From: an uncultured Porphyromonadaceae bacterium
GTDB lineage: Bacteria; Bacteroidota; Bacteroidia; Bacteroidales; Muribaculaceae
Reading direction: 5' to 3'
Length of the DNA: 8,824 bases
Assembly: GCA_947166165.1 (NCBI GenBank)
Contig: CAMVDK010000131.1
Span: 1 to 8,824, forward strand
In this document: positions 1 through 4,893 of the stretch, piece by piece
Position numbering within the stretch: the stretch's first letter is position 1
How the letters are laid out: every line of letters starts with the position of its first letter
Made by a program: the position numbers and the translations under genes
The notes under the pieces: generated by a model
What the model saw: the letters and a program-made list of their open reading frames with translations, nothing else
The model's database searches: none
Told to the model about the DNA's origin: nothing

Positions 1-80
1 CGGGTTATAAAACCGAGACATATTAATGTGTAATTTTAAAAATTTACCGAACTATTGAGTTATCAACAAGAACAATAATA

Positions 81-1937
81 ATGAAGACATATCGACAACT
101 GACTGCGGCCGAAATCGAGATGATGACGGCTGGCGGCTGCCAGGCCGAGGACTGGAGCCAGGTGATGGTGAGCGAGGGCTTCGACGCCGCGTGCATCCAC
201 CGGGTGGCCTTCTACGGCTGGGCGCGCCTGGGCAGCTGCGAAGGCTCGATCGAGGTGACCGAGGGCTTCGTGAAGCTGTGCGGCCTGAACGACGCCACGC
301 TGCGCAACGTGACCATCGGCGACCACTGCCTGATTGAGAACATCGGCAACTTTATCAACAACGCGACCATCGGCGACCGTTGCCACATCTCCAATGTGAG
401 CACCATCGACACGCACGAGGGAGCCACCTACGGGCAGGGCAACCTGATTGCCGTGCTCAACGAGGCCGGCAACGGCAACCTGCGCATCTTCAACGACCTC
501 AACAGCCAGCTGGCGGCGCTGATGGTGAAGCACGCCGGCAACGGGCGGCTGCGCAAGGCCCTCAGGCGGCTGGTGGAACAGTCGGTGGAGGCCTCGCGGC
601 CCGGGTGCACCACCATAGGCAACGGCGTGACCATCGTCAGCGCCGGCACCATCAGCAATGCCGTGATTGGCGACGGATGCCAAATCTCAGGCGCCTCGAA
701 GCTGCACAACTGCACCATAGCGAGCACGGCCGACAACCCCATCACTGTGGGCACGGGCGTGATATGCGAGAACTCGATTGTGAGCGGCGGCTCCACCATC
801 ACCGGGAGCGTGAAGCTCGTGGACTGCTTTGTGGGCGAGGCCTGCGAGCTGTCGAACGGATTCACGGCGGCCAGCAGCGTGTTTTTTGCCAACAGCTACA
901 TGTCCAACGGCGAGGCCTGCGCGGCATTCTGCGGCCCCTTCAGCGTGAGCCACCACAAGAGCTCGCTACTCATAGGCGGAATGTTCTCGTTCTACAACGC
1001 CGGGTCGGCCACCAACTTCAGCAACCACGCCTACAAGATGGGCCCGATGCACTACGGCATGCTCGAGCGGGGCAGCAAGACGGCCAGCGGGGCCTACCTG
1101 CTCATGCCGGCCAACATCGGCGCCTTCTCGGTGCTGTTCGGCAAGCTGATGTATCACCCCGACACGCGCGACTTGCCGTTCTCCTACCTGATTGCCTACG
1201 GCGACACGATGTATCTGGTGCCGGGGCGCAATTTTGCCACGGTGGGCCTGTACCGCGACATACGCAAGTGGCCCAAGCGCGACAAGCGCGGCAGCGGCGA
1301 GCGCAAGAGCTGCGTGAACTTCGACTGGCTCAGCCCGTTCACCATCAGCGAGATTCTGCGCGGCAAGCAGATACTGGAGAATCTGCGCGCCGCGTCGGGC
1401 GACCGCGTGAGCACCTACAACTATCATGAATATGTGATCAAGGCGGCATCGCTGCGGCAGGGCATCGAGTACTACGACCTGGCGCTGCGCATCTACATGG
1501 GCGCCGTGCTCAAGCGCCACCGCCCCGAGCGCCCCGCCAGCACATGGGGCGAGGGCAACTGGGTCGACCTGGCGGGGCTGCTCATGCCCGAGAGCGAAGA
1601 GCAGCGCGTGGTCGACGACATCATCAGCGGCCGCCTCGACTCGGTGACGGCCATCATCGAACGCTTCAAGGCCATCGACCGCAACTACAACGAGCTGCGC
1701 TGGTCGTGGAGCTACCGCATGATTCTGGACTACTACGGGCTAGACGTGCTCGACGAGGTGGCCCTGGCGCGCATACACTCCGACTACGTCACGGCGCGCC
1801 GCAAGTGGGTCTCGCTCATCCGCCAGGACGCCGTGAAGGAGTTCTCGCTTGGCGACATCGAGGCCGAGGTGCTCGGCGACTTCATCACGCAGCTCGACCG
1901 CGAGGTGGATTTCGAGAACCAGCGGCTGTATATGTGA
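81..1937 (+). CDS. DUF4954 family left-handed beta-helix protein
   Basis: The 618-residue protein is cytosolic-looking, with no signal peptide or membrane segment. Hexapeptide-like turns of a left-handed beta-helix (repeated I-G-D/N-x-C/V-x-I patterns, such as TIGDHCLIENIG and TIGDRCHISNVS) occur at about residues 65-115 and again at about 178-260. They are interrupted by a helical insert (about 130-175) and followed by a His-containing stretch (HHK at 291-293, NHAYK at 315-319) and a charged helical C-terminal half. I recognise this order as the Bacteroidota DUF4954 family. The fold recalls sugar-nucleotide acyltransferases, but no reaction is established and none is claimed here. The ATG at 81 follows an A-rich run without a Shine-Dalgarno, and the frame upstream hits a stop (24-26) with no other start between. 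It converges with the DUF2752 gene, leaving 32 bases between the stops. No clear promoter is visible in the first 80 bases. Confidence 0.93.
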   Translation: MKTYRQLTAAEIEMMTAGGCQAEDWSQVMVSEGFDAACIHRVAFYGWARLGSCEGSIEVTEGFVKLCGLNDATLRNVTIGDHCLIENIGNFINNATIGDRCHISNVSTIDTHEGATYGQGNLIAVLNEAGNGNLRIFNDLNSQLAALMVKHAGNGRLRKALRRLVEQSVEASRPGCTTIGNGVTIVSAGTISNAVIGDGCQISGASKLHNCTIASTADNPITVGTGVICENSIVSGGSTITGSVKLVDCFVGEACELSNGFTAASSVFFANSYMSNGEACAAFCGPFSVSHHKSSLLIGGMFSFYNAGSATNFSNHAYKMGPMHYGMLERGSKTASGAYLLMPANIGAFSVLFGKLMYHPDTRDLPFSYLIAYGDTMYLVPGRNFATVGLYRDIRKWPKRDKRGSGERKSCVNFDWLSPFTISEILRGKQILENLRAASGDRVSTYNYHEYVIKAASLRQGIEYYDLALRIYMGAVLKRHRPERPASTWGEGNWVDLAGLLMPESEEQRVVDDIISGRLDSVTAIIERFKAIDRNYNELRWSWSYRMILDYYGLDVLDEVALARIHSDYVTARRKWVSLIRQDAVKEFSLGDIEAEVLGDFITQLDREVDFENQRLYM

Positions 1938-1969
1938 GGCAACGCTCCTCCTGAAGCGCGCTATAGTGG

Positions 1970-2392
1970 CTATAGTCCAAACAGATTGCGCAGCAGCCAC
2001 CAGGCCATGATGGCGACGGCTACGGCCAGCGCCGCACGGCGGCTGTTCAGCGCCATGTGGAACCGGGGCCAGGCGGTGCGCTTGGCCTCGGCGAGCAGAT
2101 AGACCCCCACCACGAGCATCGTGACCGGCAGGGCGGCGTTGAAGCGCAGGGCTCCGCCCACGTCGCCATGCAGCAGGGCGTGAAGGGCGCGCTGAGTGCC
2201 GCATCCCGGGCATTTATATCCCGTGAAGGTGTAGAACATGCAGCGCGGAAACAGATTGCCAATCTCCGACGGGTCGAACACATAATAGATGGCTGCCACC
2301 ATCACGGCGACAGCCAATCCGAATGTTATGCGTAAATTGATGTACTTCAAAACACTGAGTGCAAATAGCGGGAAGCAGCGGTTGGCCGGCAT
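1970..2392 (-). CDS. DUF2752 small membrane protein
   Basis: A small, very hydrophobic protein with three likely membrane helices (about residues 22-39, 86-102 and 120-137, numbered from the ATG at 2392). Between the first two lies the family signature CPGCGTQRAL (about 61-70), with its CPxCGxxRA core, which identifies DUF2752. A polar loop after helix 2 is Arg/Lys-rich, as expected for the cytoplasmic side of the inner membrane. The function of the family is unknown; the paired cysteines could bind metal or be redox-active, which is inference. An in-frame GTG at 2404 would add four residues (MRGL); I prefer the ATG. The gene follows the GYF/CD225 gene on the same strand with a gap of about 42-54 bases and no visible promoter of its own, so the two are probably cotranscribed. 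This pairing recurs in Bacteroidota genomes, as far as I recall. Confidence 0.88.
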   Translation of the reverse strand: MPANRCFPLFALSVLKYINLRITFGLAVAVMVAAIYYVFDPSEIGNLFPRCMFYTFTGYKCPGCGTQRALHALLHGDVGGALRFNAALPVTMLVVGVYLLAEAKRTAWPRFHMALNSRRAALAVAVAIMAWWLLRNLFGL

Positions 2393-2446
2393 GAGTCCGC
2401 GCACTGATGCGTCGTGGCTCTTGCAGGCTTCACCTAAGCCGGCCCT

Positions 2447-3067
2447 TCACCCCATCATGGCCATTTGTATGAGCGAGACGAAAGGCGAGAGGATGATGCC
2501 GCCCACAATGGTGCCGATGCACCACCACGCGCTCACCTCGCTATAATGCTCGGCGGCGGCAAGGTCGCCCTCGTTGAACTTCTGCGACACTTTGGTGCTG
2601 TAGATGATGGCCACCACGCCCAGCGGCAGGCAGCACAGCAGGGTGGCGATGATGGCCCACACCAAGTTGGTGGGCGGACACTTGGGCGCTTCGGCAGCGG
2701 GCTGCTGCATGGCCATGCTCGGAGCCGGAGGCGTGGCATACGCGTCGGACACGGCGGGCGGCAGCGGGGGCATGGGGGGCTGACAGGGCTCGGCCACGTC
2801 GTCAGTGGGGGCTGCCGGTTCGGGGTCCACTCCCGGCTCGGCGGCTTCGCCGGCTGGGGCGGGCTGGGCGGGGGCCGAAGGACCCGGGGTGGAGCTGACT
2901 TGGTAGCAGCCAGCCAGCTCGCTCATCTCGGTGATGCGCACCCAGTCGGCCATACCGGCGCGCCATACGTAGGCCTCGTCGGTGAGCGACATGTGTTCCA
3001 ACTCTTCGCGCGTCACAGGCCCGGCCTGCACGCCGTTTTGATTAATCCAATATTGAATTTCGCTCAT
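2447..3067 (-). CDS. GYF_2 domain + CD225/dispanin membrane protein
   Basis: The protein has 206 residues in three parts. Residues about 4-52 form a GYF_2 domain: YWINQNGVQAGPV, then an EEL helix, then YVWRAGMADWVRI. This fold binds proline-rich peptides in better-studied proteins. Residues about 58-130 are a low-complexity Pro/Ala linker. Residues about 131-200 form a CD225/dispanin domain with two membrane segments (about 134-155 and 180-200), the CCLPLG turn (144-149), the IYSTKV motif and the GDLAAAEHYS loop. This combination is common in Bacteroidota and Actinobacteria; its cellular role is not established. One possibility is that the GYF domain faces the cytoplasm and binds the protein's own or a partner's Pro-rich segment. 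The ATG at 3065-3067 sits about 28 bases from a good -7 box. It is the first gene of a probable operon with the DUF2752 gene and is divergent from ychF. Confidence 0.93.
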   Translation of the reverse strand: MSEIQYWINQNGVQAGPVTREELEHMSLTDEAYVWRAGMADWVRITEMSELAGCYQVSSTPGPSAPAQPAPAGEAAEPGVDPEPAAPTDDVAEPCQPPMPPLPPAVSDAYATPPAPSMAMQQPAAEAPKCPPTNLVWAIIATLLCCLPLGVVAIIYSTKVSQKFNEGDLAAAEHYSEVSAWWCIGTIVGGIILSPFVSLIQMAMMG

Positions 3068-3095
3068 CGTTATGTGCAGTTTTTATTACCGTTGG

Positions 3096-3124
3096 CAAAA
3101 TTACAACTAATTTTTCAATTCAAC
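3096..3124 (-). promoter_or_regulatory. Bacteroidota-type promoter for the GYF/CD225-DUF2752 unit
   Basis: Read on the minus strand, TAATTTTG (3096-3103) matches the Bacteroidota -7 consensus TAnnTTTG exactly. GTTG (3121-3124), a near match to the -33 TTTG element, lies 17 bases upstream. Transcription would begin around 3090, giving a leader of roughly 20-25 bases before the ATG at 3067. The spacing is slightly shorter than typical. Confidence 0.6.
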
Positions 3125-3218
3125 ACACAATGAGCGCAAAAACTTCAGGACAAAGCATCATTTGCCAGCGGCGAGACCAATTTCACGACCACTCATCTTC
3201 GATTATTTGGGAAGGTGC

Positions 3219-3249
3219 TTTGTGCTTCGGCTATTATTTGCTATCTTTG
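3219..3249 (+). promoter_or_regulatory. Bacteroidota-type promoter for ychF
   Basis: TTTG (3219-3222), exactly 19 bases, then TATCTTTG (3242-3249) is a full match to the Bacteroidota -33/-7 promoter consensus. The start site should fall near 3256, leaving a leader of about 57 bases before the ychF ATG. About 95 bases separate this -33 box from the one of the divergent GYF promoter, so the two could be bound and regulated independently. Confidence 0.75.
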
Positions 3250-3312
3250 CGGCGGCTTTCTCGCAATGGCGGAAGCTGAAACCGTAAACGATTAACTTGA
3301 TATATCTATACT

Positions 3313-4413
3313 ATGGCATTGAAATGTGGCATTGTGGGTCTGCCTAATGTGGGCAAGTCGACCTTGTTTAACTGTCTGTCGAACGCGAAGGCGCAGTCGG
3401 CGAATTTTCCGTTTTGCACCATCGAGCCTAATGTGGGCGTGATCACGGTGCCCGATGAGCGACTGGCCAAGCTGGCCGAACTGGTCCACCCCGAGCGCAT
3501 CGTCCCCACCACGGTTGAGATTGTCGACATCGCCGGCCTGGTGAAAGGCGCGTCGCGCGGCGAAGGACTGGGCAACAAATTCTTGGCCAACATCCGTGAG
3601 ACCGATGCCATCATCCACGTGTTGCGATGCTTCGACGACGACAATATCACCCACGTCGATGGCACCGTCGACCCGGTACGCGACAAGGAGGTGATTGACC
3701 TGGAACTGCAACTGCGCGACCTGGAGACCATCGAGGGCCGCATCACTCGCGTGAAAAAGCAAGCCGAGGCGGGCGACCGCGACGCCAAAGTGCAATATGA
3801 GGTGCTGGCGCGTTATAAAGAGGCACTGCAGCAGGGACTGAACGCGCGCAGCGTGGCACTGGAGAACAAGGACGAAGAGCATGTGGCCCACGACCTGTTT
3901 CTGCTCACCAACAAGCCCGTGCTCTATGTGTGCAACGTCGACGACGCCTCGGCCGCCAAGGGCAACGCCTATGTCGATGCCGTTCGCGAGGCCATCAAGG
4001 ACGAAGACGCGCAACTGCTGGTGGTGGCGGCGCAAACCGAAAGCGAGATTGCCGAACTGGAGACCTACGAGGAGCGGCAGATGTTTTTGCAGGAAATCGG
4101 GCTGCAGGAGAGCGGCGTGAACCGCATCATCAAGGCCGCCTATGCCCTGCTCAACCTCGAGACCTTCCTCACGGCAGGCCCGAAGGAGGTGCGTGCCTGG
4201 ACCTTCCGCAAGGGCAGCAAGGCTCCGCAGTGCGCCGGCGTGATTCACACCGACTTCGAGCGCGGATTCATCAGGGCCGAAATCATCAAGTACGACGACT
4301 ATGTGCACTATGGCAGCGAGGCCGCCGTCAAGGAGGCCGGCAAGATGCACATCGAGGGCAAGGACTATGTGTTCCAGGACGGCGACATCGTGGTCTTCCG
4401 CTTCAATGTGTAG
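3313..4413 (+). CDS. ychF: Redox-regulated ribosome-binding ATPase YchF (OLA1 family)
   Basis: The 366-residue protein matches the usual length of about 363. YchF is a universally conserved P-loop protein of the Obg/TRAFAC group. It prefers ATP to GTP because its G4 motif is altered, and it binds ribosomes in the cytoplasm. Visible motifs are the G1 P-loop GLPNVGKST (residues 9-17), the G2 region FPFCTIEPN (32-40), the G3 DIAGLVKGAS (72-81), a helical coiled-coil insert (about 125-200), the non-canonical G4 region (LYVCNVDD in place of NKxD), and a C-terminal TGS domain (about 280-366) ending in VFQDGDIVVFRFNV. All key residues appear intact. The ATG at 3313 has no Shine-Dalgarno, and its context is AT-rich. 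It has its own promoter and terminator, so it is probably monocistronic. I am highly sure of this identification. Confidence 0.98.
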   Translation: MALKCGIVGLPNVGKSTLFNCLSNAKAQSANFPFCTIEPNVGVITVPDERLAKLAELVHPERIVPTTVEIVDIAGLVKGASRGEGLGNKFLANIRETDAIIHVLRCFDDDNITHVDGTVDPVRDKEVIDLELQLRDLETIEGRITRVKKQAEAGDRDAKVQYEVLARYKEALQQGLNARSVALENKDEEHVAHDLFLLTNKPVLYVCNVDDASAAKGNAYVDAVREAIKDEDAQLLVVAAQTESEIAELETYEERQMFLQEIGLQESGVNRIIKAAYALLNLETFLTAGPKEVRAWTFRKGSKAPQCAGVIHTDFERGFIRAEIIKYDDYVHYGSEAAVKEAGKMHIEGKDYVFQDGDIVVFRFNV

Positions 4414-4450
4414 AGCCGATGCTGTAACAAAGTAGGTGTAACCAATATTC

Positions 4451-4483
4451 AGCCCTCGTCCGTCACCGTGATGAGGGCTTTTT
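4451..4483 (+). terminator. Intrinsic terminator of ychF
   Basis: A 10-bp stem (4451-4460 AGCCCTCGTC pairing with 4470-4479 GATGAGGGCT, one G-U pair) with a 9-base loop is followed directly by a run of five Ts (4479-4483). It lies 37 bases after the ychF stop. This is a textbook rho-independent terminator and isolates ychF from the region downstream. Confidence 0.9.
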
Positions 4484-4546
4484 GTATTTATTTACTATGT
4501 TAATATTATTTAACAACCGAGGGAGGGAGATTTGTAAAATAATGTT

Positions 4547-4554
4547 TATCTTTG
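4547..4554 (+). promoter_or_regulatory. Promoter -7 box for the frameshifted peptide and perhaps the LRR gene
   Basis: TATCTTTG matches the Bacteroidota -7 consensus TAnnTTTG and sits in AT-rich DNA. It carries the same TATCTTTGCGG context as the ychF promoter. No TTTG lies at the ideal distance: the nearest, at 4531-4534, is only 12 bases upstream, so the -33 element is weak or absent. Transcription from near 4561 would run through the broken small ORF at 4626-4834 and on into the LRR gene. No separate TAnnTTTG box is visible between that ORF and the LRR gene. Confidence 0.5.
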
Positions 4555-4625
4555 CGGTAGAAATGCTTGTGCTACTATTTATATGTGATAACCAATATGT
4601 AGATAAACTGCTAACAACCAACACT

Positions 4626-4834
4626 ATGATGAAGAAAATCAACCTTATGCTTGTGCGCTCGCTGTAGTGCTGGCGGCCAGTGCCAAATCGGGCACACCCA
4701 TTGGCAATCAGCCTGCAAGAGCTGTGAACGCTAACGCCGGCATCCAGCAGGCGCTCGCCACCGAGAACGAACCCGTTGCGCTGGCCGGCAGCAATCACGC
4801 GCAGCCTAACTCTCGAACCCCAATTAAACTATAA
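4626..4834 (+). pseudogene. Small secreted-peptide gene broken by a one-base frameshift
   Basis: From the ATG at 4626 the frame reads MMKKINLMLVRSL and stops at 4665-4667. Shifting by one base near 4650-4652 opens a second frame that runs to TAA at 4832-4834. Joined there, as if one T were missing from the TT at 4651-4652, the product would be 69 residues: MMKKINLMLCALAVVLAASA, then a polar tail rich in Ala, Asn and Gln ending TPIKL. The joined N-terminus has the charged start, hydrophobic core and small residues of a signal peptide. Codons after the shift are mostly G/C-ending like the true genes here, which supports former or real coding. It could be a decayed gene, a consensus error, or the N-terminal stub of a larger lost protein. 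I recognise no family. It lies between the 4547 promoter box and the LRR gene. Confidence 0.5.
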
Positions 4835-4893
4835 CCCTTTGGCTTTTAATCCGCCCAAGCGGCTTGAGAACCAAAATAAAAAAACTAAATGAT

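Noticed and set aside
31..38. TAATTTTA as the -7 box of the DUF4954 gene
   Set aside because: It lacks the final G of TAnnTTTG and has no TTTG at the right distance, so it is not supportable as a promoter.
380..1429. A 349-codon plus-strand frame inside the DUF4954 gene
   Set aside because: It overlaps a well-supported gene in another frame and encodes an Arg/Gln/His-rich low-complexity product, a usual out-of-frame artefact.
1961..1975. CTATAG-TGG-CTATAG as a terminator between the convergent genes
   Set aside because: The stem is only 6 AT-rich base pairs with no T-run on either strand, and it overlaps the DUF2752 stop codon.
2465..3133. A 222-codon plus-strand frame opposite the GYF/CD225 gene
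   Set aside because: It is antisense to clear GYF and CD225 domains, and its Gly/His-rich translation has no domain.
3292..4350. A 352-codon open frame on the minus strand opposite ychF
   Set aside because: It lies wholly antisense to an unmistakable ychF, has no recognisable domain and a His/Val/Ala/Gly-rich composition typical of the reverse frame of GC-rich codons.
4640..4667. Programmed -1 frameshifting in the small ORF
   Set aside because: No X-XXY-YYZ slippery heptamer is present and no stable downstream structure is obvious; a lost base is simpler.
4864..4893. TTG at 4864 as the start of the LRR protein
   Set aside because: It would put ten polar residues ahead of an ideal signal peptide, whereas the ATG at 4894 starts exactly at MKRLLLFLSV.
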